A stretch of 21,169 nucleotides of DNA from DATILL01 sp035476575 (GTDB taxonomy: Bacteria > Actinomycetota > Actinomycetes > Mycobacteriales > JACQDL01): contig DATILL010000138.1 in NCBI GenBank assembly GCA_035476575.1, positions 1-21,169 on the forward strand, in the 5' to 3' direction. Below are positions 14,631 through 21,169 of the stretch, piece by piece; the first letter of the stretch is position 1, and every line of letters starts with the position of its first letter. The notes under the pieces are model-generated. The model was not told the origin of the DNA and searched no databases. It saw only the letters and a program-made list of their open reading frames with translations. Both the position numbers and the translations under genes were made by a program.

Positions 14631-15107
14631 ATGGCAGTCAACCCGTCGTTCATCGGGCGGACCTATCCGCCGAGCGAGCCATACGAGGTTGGTCGGGAGA
14701 AGATCCGCGAGTTCGCCGCCGCGGTGGGAGACGACAACCCCGCGTACCACGACCCGAAGGCCGCCCACGCGCTCGGCTACCCGGACGTGATCGCGCCACC
14801 GACGTTCCCGGTGCTGGTGTCCTTCCTTGCGTCCCGGCAGGTCATCGACGACCCAGAGCTCGGCCTCGACTACAGCCGGGTGGTGCACGGCGAGCAGCGT
14901 TTCGTCTACCGCCGGCCGGTGCGGGCCGGGGACCGCCTGGTGGCCCTGGTCAGCGTGGACAACATCCGGCAGGCCGCCGGCAACGACATCATCACCACCA
15001 GGCTGGAGGTGTCCACCGCGGACGGCGAGCAGGTGGTCACCATCTACTCCACCCTCGTCGCCCGGGGCACCGCGGCCGTCGGCGCCGTCCAGGAGGCTTC
15101 GGCATGA
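14631..15107 (+). CDS. hadA: (3R)-hydroxyacyl-ACP dehydratase subunit HadA-like (FAS1-like/MaoC hotdog)
   Basis: A 158-residue hotdog-fold protein beginning NPSFIGRTYPPSEPYEVGREKI in outline. It carries EFAAAVGDDNPAYHD and APPTFPVLVSFLAS, characteristic of the N-terminal FAS1-like dehydratase domain. HadA-type subunits stabilise and bind substrate, while the catalytic Asp/His pair comes from HadB. The start at 14631 has GGAAGGGA upstream. The stop overlaps the hadB start by ATGA, so the subunits are made together. In mycobacteria this pair dehydrates beta-hydroxyacyl-ACP in FAS-II; outside mycolate producers the fatty-acyl substrate is less certain. No hadC follows. Confidence 0.85.
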   Translation: MAVNPSFIGRTYPPSEPYEVGREKIREFAAAVGDDNPAYHDPKAAHALGYPDVIAPPTFPVLVSFLASRQVIDDPELGLDYSRVVHGEQRFVYRRPVRAGDRLVALVSVDNIRQAAGNDIITTRLEVSTADGEQVVTIYSTLVARGTAAVGAVQEASA

Positions 15108-15523
15108 TCGCGTACGCCGACGTCGAGGTGGGCACCGAGCTGCCGGAGCGGCGGTTCGCGCTGCGCCGGGTCGATCTAGTCCGGTACGCTGGCGCCTCCG
15201 GCGACTTCAACCCGATCCACTGGAACGAGCGGTTTGCCACCTCGGTCGGCCTGCCGGACGTGATCGCGCACGGCATGCTGACCATGGCCGAGGCGGTCCG
15301 GGTGGTCACCGACTGGGTTGGCGACCCCGGCGCCGTGGTCGACTACGGCGTGCGTTTCTCCAAGCCGGTCGTGGTGCCGGACGACGACCGGGGCGCCGAG
15401 CTCGTCGTGGCCGGCACGGTGGTGGAGAAGCTGGCCGGCAACCGGGTGACCGTCGACCTGCTCGCCCGGGCCGGAGGCGTGAAGGTGCTGCTCAAGGCCC
15501 GCGCCGTCGTCCAGCTCGGCTGA
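15104..15523 (+). CDS. hadB: (3R)-hydroxyacyl-ACP dehydratase subunit HadB-like (MaoC)
   Basis: A 139-residue single-hotdog MaoC hydratase. The hydratase-2 motif is YAGASGDFNPIHWNERFATS, with catalytic D34 and H39 spaced as expected, followed by LPDVIAHGMLTMAEAVR. The length matches mycobacterial HadB. It would form the active site of a heterodimer with HadA, removing water from (3R)-hydroxyacyl chains in the cytoplasm. The start overlaps the hadA stop by ATGA. A palindrome-rich spacer follows. Confidence 0.88.
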   Translation: MIAYADVEVGTELPERRFALRRVDLVRYAGASGDFNPIHWNERFATSVGLPDVIAHGMLTMAEAVRVVTDWVGDPGAVVDYGVRFSKPVVVPDDDRGAELVVAGTVVEKLAGNRVTVDLLARAGGVKVLLKARAVVQLG

Positions 15524-15571
15524 CCGTACCACCCTGGCCCGGCCCGTGGTCCGAGGCCCAAGTAGCACCCC

Positions 15572-15702
15572 TTGTGGTGACCTGTTGGGCTCCCGCAACC
15601 CCCTGAGGTCACCACAACGCCGGTAGGTGACCACACGGGGGGTGCAGGCAACGAAAGGTGACCACAACGTGCAGAGGTGACCACACGGGGAACGGTGTGG
15701 TC
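15572..15702. repeat. Cluster of six GGTSACCACA-type palindromic motifs
   Basis: TGTGGTGACC (15573-15582) faces GGTCACCACA (15607-15616), giving a 12-bp perfect inverted repeat with a 22-base loop. GGTGACCACA follows at 15626, 15657 and 15676, and GTGTGGTC at 15695-15702 faces GACCACAC at 15679-15686. Two 35-bp blocks (15606-15640 and 15656-15690) repeat at a 50-bp period. The first hairpin may terminate hadAB; the rest lies just upstream of the peptidase promoter and could bind a regulator. Confidence 0.75.
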
Positions 15703-15703
15703 G

Positions 15704-15731
15704 CTGGACAGGTTCGCCGCGCCGCTACGGT
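15704..15731 (+). promoter_or_regulatory. Possible leaderless promoter of the M1 peptidase gene
   Basis: TACGGT (15726-15731) ends six bases before the ATG at 15738, with CTGGAC (15704-15709) 16 bp upstream. No Shine-Dalgarno is seen, consistent with a leaderless transcript. Confidence 0.35.
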
Positions 15732-15737
15732 CAACCC

Positions 15738-17156
15738 ATGCGACGCCGCACCGCCGCGACGGCGGCCCTGCTCGGCACCGTGCTCGGCGGCTGCACCGCA
15801 ACGCCAGCGCTGCCGAGCACGGCCGTGCCGGCTGACCCGTCGGCCACGGCCGTGGCCGGGCCGAGCCCCGGCGGCAGCCCGGCCGCCTGCCCCGGCCGGT
15901 ACGTCGACCCGGACCCGCACCGGCCGCGGATCATCCTCACCTTCGACGTCTCCGCTGACCTCAGCACCGTGACCGGGACCGAGCAGGTGCGCTTTCGCCC
16001 GGACCGGCCGATCCGCGAGGTAGTCTTCCGGCTGACCGCCAACGGCCCCACGTCGTACCCCAACGGCACCTCGATCACCGTGCGGAAGGCGACGGCGGAC
16101 CCGGCCGGCGGGCGGTTCCGGTACGAGCCGGCCGGCGCGGCGCCGGGCAGCCCGGGCGGTGTCCTGGCGATCCCGCTGGCCACCGAGGTCCCGGCCGGGC
16201 AGGAGGTGCTGGCCGAGGTCGCGTTCACCCTGAAGCTGGGCCAGGCCACGTTCGAACGGTTCGGCCGGGAGCAGGGCACGGCGTGGTTCGGGTCCGGCCA
16301 GCCGCTGTTCGCCTGGGAGCGCGGCGTCGGCTGGCACCGCGAGCCGCTGGCTAGGTGGACGGGCGAGTCCGCGACCAGCGAGGCCAGCACGATCGACCTG
16401 ACCGTGACCGCGCCCACCAGCCTCGTCGTCATGGCCAGCGGCGTCGCCGACCCGCCGGTCGGGCTGGCCGGCGGACGCCGTAGCTGGCACACCACCTCGG
16501 CCAGCGCCCGGGACGTCAGCGTGGCCGTCGGCAACTTCCGGACCGTGCAGGCGACCGTGGGCGGCGCCCAGCTCACCGTCGGCGCGCTGGAGGCTGCCGA
16601 GGCGAGGTCCACGCTGGCCGAGATCTCCCGGGGGATGACCGAGCTGGCCAGGCGGTTCGGCCCGTTCCCGTTCCCCGCGCTGAACGTGACCGTGCTGCCG
16701 GCTCCCGGTGGCGGCATCGAGTACCCGGGCTCGATCCTGCTGTTCGGCAGCTCCCGGCTGGTCGACGTACATGAGACCGCGCACCAGTGGTTCTACGCGC
16801 TGGTCGGGGACTCACAGTTCCGCGACCCGTGGCTGGACGAGGCGTTCGCGACGTACGCCGAAGAGCTGGTGAACATCTCCGCGCCCGGCGCCGGGGTGGA
16901 CGTGCCGGGCGACGTCGGCAAGGGGATCAACGACTTCCCCGACGCCGGGTCGTACTACGGCACGGTCTACTACAAGGGCGCGGCGGCGCTGTTCGAGGCC
17001 CGCCGACGGGCCGGCCCGGAGCAGTTCGACCGGGCCATCCGGTGCTACGTCAACGCCAACGCCTGGCGGATCGCTCACCCCGAAAACCTGGCCGCCGCGC
17101 TAGCCGGGCTGCCCGCGGCGCTCGCCGTGCTTCGGGCCGCTCACGCGCTGCCCTGA
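15738..17156 (+). CDS. M1-family zinc metallopeptidase, predicted lipoprotein
   Basis: A 472-residue protein. The N-terminus RRRTAATAALLGTVLGGC is a lipoprotein signal with lipobox LGGC and acylation Cys19, so the enzyme is probably anchored outside the membrane. A Pro/Ser/Ala-rich linker follows, then a beta-rich N-terminal domain. The thermolysin-like core has zinc motif HETAH (H345, catalytic E346, H349) and the third ligand E368 in WLDEAFATY, at the M1 spacing of 18 residues. YYGTVYYKGAA probably supplies the transition-state Tyr. The exopeptidase GAMEN motif is replaced by GGIEYPG, so aminopeptidase specificity is uncertain. It ends soon after the catalytic core, shorter than full aminopeptidase N. 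It faces aspC across a hairpin. Confidence 0.88.
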   Translation: MRRRTAATAALLGTVLGGCTATPALPSTAVPADPSATAVAGPSPGGSPAACPGRYVDPDPHRPRIILTFDVSADLSTVTGTEQVRFRPDRPIREVVFRLTANGPTSYPNGTSITVRKATADPAGGRFRYEPAGAAPGSPGGVLAIPLATEVPAGQEVLAEVAFTLKLGQATFERFGREQGTAWFGSGQPLFAWERGVGWHREPLARWTGESATSEASTIDLTVTAPTSLVVMASGVADPPVGLAGGRRSWHTTSASARDVSVAVGNFRTVQATVGGAQLTVGALEAAEARSTLAEISRGMTELARRFGPFPFPALNVTVLPAPGGGIEYPGSILLFGSSRLVDVHETAHQWFYALVGDSQFRDPWLDEAFATYAEELVNISAPGAGVDVPGDVGKGINDFPDAGSYYGTVYYKGAAALFEARRRAGPEQFDRAIRCYVNANAWRIAHPENLAAALAGLPAALAVLRAAHALP

Positions 17157-17164
17157 CCGGCGCT

Positions 17165-17220
17165 CTTGTCGCGAAGATCCAGCAGGACACTCCCGAGTCG
17201 CACCGGATCTTCGCGACAAG
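17165..17220. terminator. Bidirectional hairpin between convergent genes
   Basis: CTTGTCGCGAAGATCC (17165-17180) and its perfect inverse (17205-17220) form a 16-bp stem with a 24-base loop, placed between the ends of the peptidase and aspC genes. There is no T tract; position and symmetry suggest termination for both strands. Confidence 0.65.
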
Positions 17221-17231
17221 CCGCGGGGCTG

Positions 17232-18434
17232 TCAGGCCTCGCCGAGCAGCTTGCCGAGCCGGGCCACCCCTTCCACCAGCTCGTCGTCGCCGAGGGCGTA
17301 GGACAGCCGGAAGTACCCCGGTGCGCCGAACGCCTCGCCCGGGACCAGCGCCACCTCGGCCTCGTCCAGCACCAGCTCGGCCAGCTCCGCCGAGGTGAGC
17401 GGAGCCCGCCCGCGCAGCTCCAGGCCGAGCAGCGCCCGGACCGACGGGTAGACGTAGAACGCGCCGTGCGGCTCCGGGCACACGACGCCGGGGATCTCGT
17501 TCAGCATCCGGACGATCGTCCGCCGTCGCCGGTCGAACGCCGCCCGCATCAGCTCCACCGCGGCCAGGTTGCCCGACACGGCGGCCAGGGCGGCCACCTG
17601 CGACACGTTGGCCACGTTGGAGGTGGCGTGCGACTGCAGGTTGGTGGCCGCTGTCACCACGTCGGCCGGGCCGATCAGCCAGCCCACCCGCCAGCCGGTC
17701 ATCGCGTAGGTCTTGGCCACCCCGTTGACCACCACGCAGGTCTCGGCCAGCTCGGGCACCGCTGTCGCGATCGACACGTGCCGAGCGCCGCCGTACACCA
17801 GATGCTCATAGATCTCATCGGTCAGCACCCACACGCCCTGCTCCAGCGCCCAGCGACCGATCGCCTCGACCTGCTCCGGCGGGTAGACCGCGCCGGTCGG
17901 GTTGGACGGCGAGCAGAACACCAGCGCCTTGGTGCGTTCGGTCCGAGCCGCCGCGAGCTGCTCGACCGAGGCCAGGTAACCGGTCGTCTCATCGGTCGGC
18001 ACCTCGACCGGGACCCCGCCGGCCAGCCGGATCGCCTCCGGGTACGTCGTCCAGTACGGCGCCGGCAGCAGCACGTCGTCGCCCGGGTCGAGCAGGGTCG
18101 CGAAGGCCTGGTAGACCGCATGCTTGCCGCCGTTGGTCACCAACACCTGGGCTGGGTCGACGGCGTACCCGGAGTCCCGCCGGGTCTTCGTCGCGATCGC
18201 CTGGCGCAGCTCGGGCAGGCCCGCGGCCGGGGTGTAGCGGTGGTGCCGCGGGTCCCGGCAGGCCCGCGCCGCGGCCTCGACGATGTAGTCTGGGGTGGCG
18301 AAGTCGGGCTCGCCGGCAGCGAAGCCGATGACCGGGCGACCGGCCGCCTTGAGCGCCTTGGCCCGGGCGTCGACGGCGAGCGTGGCGGACTCGGCGATGC
18401 CACCCACCCGGGCGGAGATGCGGTTCGTAGGCAT
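17232..18434 (-). CDS. aspC: Aspartate aminotransferase (PLP-dependent, class I)
   Basis: A 400-residue fold-type I aminotransferase. The PLP lysine is K241 in VAKTYAMTGWRVGW. N178 lies in SPSNPTG, D206 and Y209 in LTDEIYE, and the substrate-carboxylate Arg is in GYFRLSYA near the end. The N-terminus NRISARVGGIAESATLAVD and AAGEPDFATPDYI match the subgroup Ib aspartate aminotransferases. It would interconvert aspartate and oxaloacetate using glutamate and 2-oxoglutarate. I place the start at the ATG at 18434, though no good ribosome binding site is visible. An in-frame GTG at 18512 would add 26 residues containing an imperfect copy of the N-terminus. The order aspC, tRNA-Trp, secE, nusG is conserved in actinobacteria. 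Confidence 0.9.
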   Translation of the reverse strand: MPTNRISARVGGIAESATLAVDARAKALKAAGRPVIGFAAGEPDFATPDYIVEAAARACRDPRHHRYTPAAGLPELRQAIATKTRRDSGYAVDPAQVLVTNGGKHAVYQAFATLLDPGDDVLLPAPYWTTYPEAIRLAGGVPVEVPTDETTGYLASVEQLAAARTERTKALVFCSPSNPTGAVYPPEQVEAIGRWALEQGVWVLTDEIYEHLVYGGARHVSIATAVPELAETCVVVNGVAKTYAMTGWRVGWLIGPADVVTAATNLQSHATSNVANVSQVAALAAVSGNLAAVELMRAAFDRRRRTIVRMLNEIPGVVCPEPHGAFYVYPSVRALLGLELRGRAPLTSAELAELVLDEAEVALVPGEAFGAPGYFRLSYALGDDELVEGVARLGKLLGEA

Positions 18435-18485
18435 GCGCCGAGTGTCCCATCCGGCCAGGCCGGCGATCCGGCTGGAGATGCGGTT
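18393..18485 (-). repeat. 60-bp-spaced imperfect duplication of the aspC N-terminal codons
   Basis: On the minus strand AACCGCATCTCC occurs at 18425-18414 inside aspC and at 18485-18474 upstream, in the same frame. About 25 of 33 bases match over each copy, giving NRISARVGGIA and NRISSRIAGLA. The upstream copy overlaps the -35 element of the tRNA-Trp promoter on the other strand. Confidence 0.6.
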
Positions 18486-18513
18486 GGAGCCAGTGCCGGT
18501 GTTTCCGTACACT
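18484..18513 (+). promoter_or_regulatory. Promoter for tRNA-Trp (and possibly secE-nusG)
   Basis: TTGGAG (18484-18489) and TACACT (18508-18513) are separated by 18 bp, giving a start near 18520, about 60 bp before tRNA-Trp. No terminator is visible between the tRNA and secE, so read-through into secE-nusG is likely. Confidence 0.55.
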
Positions 18514-18581
18514 GCGTTCCCTGGGGCGTAGCTCGCCTCTGTCCTGCCATGCACGGATGGCGGCCGGAGCGGGCGCGTCGA

Positions 18582-18654
<73 letters not shown>

Positions 18655-18682
18655 CTAGCGCATCGATGGAGGAGAGGTTCGG

Positions 18683-18937
18683 GTGACCAAGACCCGCGGG
18701 GACGCGCCCGCAGCGCCGAAGCCCGCCGGCCCGCCGGTAGGCCGCCGTGGTCCGATCGCGCGGATCGGCCGCTTCATCCGTGAGGTCATCGCCGAGCTGA
18801 CCAAGGTGATCTGGCCGACCCGCAAGGAGCTGATCACCTACACGGTGGTGGTCGTCGTCTTCGTGTCGTTCATGGTCGCGCTGGTCGCTGGGCTGGACAT
18901 CATCTTCGCCAAGGTTGTCCTGGCGGTCTTCGGCTGA
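18683..18937 (+). CDS. secE: Preprotein translocase subunit SecE
   Basis: An 84-residue SecE of the short, single-membrane-helix type. A polar N-terminal region (about 1-25) precedes the amphipathic stretch GRFIREVIAELTKVIWPTRK, which contains the conserved E-L-x-K-V-x-W-P motif. One membrane helix follows (TYTVVVVVFVSFMVALVAGL). SecE clamps SecY in the protein-export channel. The GTG at 18683 has a strong GGAGGAGAGG ribosome binding site. It lies 28 bp after tRNA-Trp and 76 bp before nusG. Confidence 0.96.
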   Translation: MTKTRGDAPAAPKPAGPPVGRRGPIARIGRFIREVIAELTKVIWPTRKELITYTVVVVVFVSFMVALVAGLDIIFAKVVLAVFG

Positions 18938-19013
18938 CCAGCCGGCACCCGCCGCGGGCCCGCCTCACCACCGTCACCGCACCCACCGACGTAGACCGAA
19001 AGGGAGCCAGCGC

Positions 19014-19742
19014 GTGCCCGAGACCGACGAGACCCGCCCCTCCGCCGCGGAGGAGCAGCTCGAGGCATCCGAGGCCGCCGTTGACGAGGACCTCGCCGAC
19101 GCGCCGGCCGTCGAGCGTTCCGCCGCGGTTGCCGCGACGCCGGCCGACGCGGAGCTGTACGCCGAGATCGACCCGGTGGCCGAGCTGCGCACGATGCTCC
19201 GCCAGCAGCCCGGCGACTGGTACGTCGTGCACTCCTACGCTGGCTACGAGAACAAGGTGAAGACCAACCTGGAGACCCGGATCACCTCGCTGGACATGGA
19301 GGACTACATCTTCCAGATCGAGGTGCCGACCGAGGAGGTCACCGAGGTCAAGAACGGCAAGCGGCAGACCGTGCAGCGCAAGGTCTACCCGGGCTACATC
19401 CTGGTCCGGATGGATCTCAACGACGAGTCGTGGAGCGCGGTCCGCAACACCCCCGGGGTGACCGGTTTCGTCGGCGCCACCTCCCGGCCGTCGCCGTTGT
19501 CCCTGGATGAGGTGGTCAAGATCCTCGCGCCGCAGGTCGAGAAGAAGGCCGAGCGGCCGCAGGTCCGCGTGGTCGACTTCGAGAAGGGCGAGTCGGTCAC
19601 CGTGATGGACGGTCCGTTCGCCACCCTGCCCGCGACGATCAACGAGATCAACCCGGAGCAGCAGAAGCTCAAGGTGCTGGTGTCGATCTTCGGCCGGGAG
19701 ACGCCGGTCGAGCTGTCGTTCAACCAGGTGTCGAAAATCTAG
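19014..19742 (+). CDS. nusG: Transcription termination/antitermination factor NusG
   Basis: A 242-residue NusG. Residues 1-65 are an acidic, Ala/Glu-rich N-terminal extension common in actinobacteria. The NGN domain starts at DWYVVHSYAGYENKVK (68-83) and includes the RKVYPGYILVRM core. The C-terminal KOW domain runs from about residue 190 and contains FEKGESVTVMDGPFATLPA. NusG binds RNA polymerase through NGN and Rho or ribosomal protein S10 through KOW. The GTG at 19014 has AAAGGGAG upstream. A longer frame starting at 18915 would overlap secE and is rejected. Confidence 0.95.
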   Translation: MPETDETRPSAAEEQLEASEAAVDEDLADAPAVERSAAVAATPADAELYAEIDPVAELRTMLRQQPGDWYVVHSYAGYENKVKTNLETRITSLDMEDYIFQIEVPTEEVTEVKNGKRQTVQRKVYPGYILVRMDLNDESWSAVRNTPGVTGFVGATSRPSPLSLDEVVKILAPQVEKKAERPQVRVVDFEKGESVTVMDGPFATLPATINEINPEQQKLKVLVSIFGRETPVELSFNQVSKI

Positions 19743-19789
19743 CCAGACCGTCCCCGGCACACCGTCGCCCGACCCAGAAAGAACCCGGA

Positions 19790-20224
19790 ATGCCTCCGAA
19801 GAAGAAGAAGATCTCCGCGCTCATCAAGCTGCAGATCAACGCTGGCGTGGCCACGCCCGCCCCGCCGGTCGGCCCGGCGCTGGGCCAGCACGGCGTGAAC
19901 ATCATGGAGTTCTGCAAGGCCTACAACGCCGCGACCGAGAGCCAGCGCGGCAACGTCGTACCGGTCGAGATCACGGTGTACGAGGACCGCTCGTTCACCT
20001 TCGTGACCAAGACCCCGCCGGCCGCGCGGCTGCTGCTCAAGGCGGCCGGGGTGGAGAAGGGCAGCGGCGAGCCGCACAAGGTCAAGGTCGCCGCGGTCAC
20101 CCGCGAGCAGATCCGCGAGATCGCCGCGCAGAAGCTCGACGACCTCAACGCCTACGACGTAGACCACGCCGAGAAGATCATCGCCGGCACCGCTCGGTCG
20201 ATGGGCATCACCGTCCGCGACTGA
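19790..20224 (+). CDS. rplK: 50S ribosomal protein L11
   Basis: A 144-residue L11 of standard length. The N-terminal domain has KLQINAGVATPAPPVGPALG with the conserved Pro-rich segment contacted by thiopeptide antibiotics. The C-terminal RNA-binding domain ends with AQKLDDLNAYDVDHAEKI and AGTARSMGITV. It binds the GTPase-associated region of 23S rRNA. The ATG at 19790 has GAAAGAA upstream. The gap to nusG is 47 bp, so the two are likely co-transcribed. The gap to rplA is unusually long at 151 bp and carries two RNA structures. Confidence 0.97.
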   Translation: MPPKKKKISALIKLQINAGVATPAPPVGPALGQHGVNIMEFCKAYNAATESQRGNVVPVEITVYEDRSFTFVTKTPPAARLLLKAAGVEKGSGEPHKVKVAAVTREQIREIAAQKLDDLNAYDVDHAEKIIAGTARSMGITVRD

Positions 20225-20254
20225 CCAACCGTCCGCCCCGCCCCCACTAACGAT

Positions 20255-20310
20255 GATCATCGAGTTGTTGTCGTTAGCGGAGATCAGCTAGCGACAACAA
20301 CTCGATGATC
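20255..20310. terminator. 24-bp stem hairpin between rplK and rplA (attenuator or repeat element)
   Basis: The arms at 20255-20278 and 20287-20310 are complementary over 24 positions with one mismatch (a G-U pair in RNA) and an 8-base loop. There is no T tract. CTAACGA (20247-20253) can instead pair with TCGTTAG (20271-20277), so an alternative fold exists. It may reduce or regulate read-through into rplA, protect the rplK mRNA end, or be a dispersed palindromic element. Confidence 0.6.
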
Positions 20311-20325
20311 GGCGCGGGTGACCGC

Positions 20326-20360
20326 GGTGGGAGGGCCAGGCGCTGGCCCGCCAGACCACG
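20326..20360 (+). promoter_or_regulatory. Candidate ribosomal protein L1 binding site in rplA leader
   Basis: GGTGGGAG (20326-20333) is followed by a perfect 7-bp stem, GGGCCAG (20333-20339) with CTGGCCC (20343-20349). After an asymmetric bulge comes ACCAC (20355-20359), whose CCAC pairs with GTGG at 20327. This helix-asymmetric loop-helix and the GGTGGGAG/ACCAC strands resemble the L1-binding part of 23S rRNA (helix 76 region). It ends 16 bp before the rplA GTG, suggesting autogenous repression by L1. Confidence 0.55.
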
Positions 20361-20375
20361 TTCGAGGAGAGCACA

Positions 20376-21098
20376 GTGAAGCGCAGCAAGGCATATCGAA
20401 AGGCAGCCGAGCAGGTCGACCAGGCAAAGGTCTACAGCCCGCTGGAGGCCGCCAAGCTGGTCAAGGCCACCTCACCGGCCAGGTTCGACGCGACCGTCGA
20501 GGTCGCGCTCCGGCTCGGCGTCGACCCGCGCAAGGCCGACCAGATGGTGCGCGGCACGGTCAACCTGCCGCACGGCACCGGCAAGACCGCCCGGGTGATC
20601 GTGTTCGCGACCGGCGAGAAGGCGGTCGAGGCGGAGGCGGCCGGGGCGGACGCCGTCGGCTCCGACGACCTGGTGGCCAGGATCCAGGGCGGCTGGCTGG
20701 ACTTCGACGCGGCCATCGCCACCCCCGACCAGATGGCCAAGGTCGGCCGGATCGCCCGCATCCTCGGCCCGCGCGGCCTGATGCCGAACCCGAAGACCGG
20801 TACGGTGACGATGGACGTCGCCAAGGCGGTCCAGGACATCAAGGGCGGAAAGATCAACTTTCGGGTGGACAAGCAGGCCAACCTGCACTTCGTCATCGGC
20901 AAGGCCAGCTTCGACACCGACAAGCTGGTGGAGAACTACAGCGCCGCGCTGGACGAGGTGCTGCGGGTCAAGCCGTCGACCGCCAAGGGCAGGTACCTGA
21001 AGAAGGTCAGCTTCTCCTCGACCATGGGCCCCGGCATCCAGGTCGACCCGAACCGCACCAAGAACCTCGCGTTCGAGGACGTCGACACCCAGGCCTGA
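20376..21098 (+). CDS. rplA: 50S ribosomal protein L1
   Basis: A 240-residue L1 of usual bacterial length. It begins MKRSKAYRKAAEQVDQAKVY. Domain I holds FDATVEVALRLGVDPRKADQ and the later FSSTMGPGIQVDP segment. Domain II holds the ARILGPRGLMPNPKTGTVT signature. L1 forms the mobile L1 stalk that releases deacylated tRNA, and in many bacteria it represses its own mRNA. The GTG at 20376 is preceded by GAGGAGAG. A longer frame from 20318 in another phase is not coding. A strong hairpin follows the stop codon. Confidence 0.97.
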   Translation: MKRSKAYRKAAEQVDQAKVYSPLEAAKLVKATSPARFDATVEVALRLGVDPRKADQMVRGTVNLPHGTGKTARVIVFATGEKAVEAEAAGADAVGSDDLVARIQGGWLDFDAAIATPDQMAKVGRIARILGPRGLMPNPKTGTVTMDVAKAVQDIKGGKINFRVDKQANLHFVIGKASFDTDKLVENYSAALDEVLRVKPSTAKGRYLKKVSFSSTMGPGIQVDPNRTKNLAFEDVDTQA

Positions 21099-21109
21099 CC
21101 CGATCCACT

Positions 21110-21143
21110 CACTGACCCGCCCGTACTTACGGGAGGGTCAGTG
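21110..21143 (+). terminator. Hairpin terminator/attenuator after rplA
   Basis: CACTGACCC (21110-21118) pairs with GGGTCAGTG (21135-21143), and inside it CCCGT (21120-21124) pairs with ACGGG (21129-21133) around a 4-base loop. It lies 11 bp beyond the rplA stop, with a short ATTT after it. It may end the rplK-rplA transcript or be part of the leader of the next ribosomal gene. Confidence 0.65.
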
Positions 21144-21169
21144 TGCATTTGGCGCCGATTTGGCCCGCA

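Overview
The window comes from a high-GC actinobacterium. The evidence is G/C-ending codons, many GTG starts, ATGA/GTGA stop-start overlaps, and a conserved actinobacterial block: tRNA-Thr, tRNA-Met, rpmG, hadA, hadB, then aspC facing tRNA-Trp, secE, nusG, rplK, rplA. The hadA-hadB layout recalls the mycobacterial locus, but no hadC follows. The aspC-secE-nusG-rplK-rplA order recalls Streptomyces. I cannot name the genus.

Layout. Positions 1-146 hold the 3' end of an unrecognised gene with codon use unlike its neighbours. Positions 289-2209 (minus) are a tightly coupled three-gene operon: GbsR/MarR-type regulator, coiled-coil protein, NYN/PIN-like nuclease-fold protein. It diverges from an ABC-2 exporter (ATPase plus permease, 2301-4837). 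The 91-bp gap between them carries overlapping promoter candidates and an inverted repeat, so the regulator probably controls both sides. Positions 4931-8762 form a disaccharide operon: beta-phosphoglucomutase, a GH65 phosphorylase and a DUF998-like membrane protein. Its 3' end overlaps a convergent FhuF-like [2Fe-2S] protein (8705-9427, minus). Next on the minus strand is a three-repeat acidic protein with D-x-D-x-D-G loops (9545-10477).

Positions 10478-11102 are non-coding and contain a 21-bp tandem repeat. They lead to the most unusual locus here. A 52-residue peptide (11103-11261) is built from four 8-residue repeats, PATSWG followed by alternating F and Y. It is followed at once by three exact 18-bp DNA repeats that carry duplicated GTG start codons for a membrane GAF-GGDEF-EAL cyclic-di-GMP protein (11352-13928). 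The GGDEF motif is degenerate (GADEF), while the EAL domain looks complete.

Positions 14081-21098 are housekeeping: tRNA-Thr, tRNA-Met, L33, the HadA/HadB dehydratase pair, an M1-family lipoprotein metallopeptidase, aspartate aminotransferase (minus), tRNA-Trp, SecE, NusG, L11 and L1. The spacers are rich in palindromes: a cluster of six GGTSACCACA-type motifs (15572-15702), a perfect 16-bp stem between convergent genes (17165-17220), and a 24-bp stem between rplK and rplA. Just upstream of rplA is a structure resembling the L1-binding site of 23S rRNA, which suggests autogenous control of rplA.
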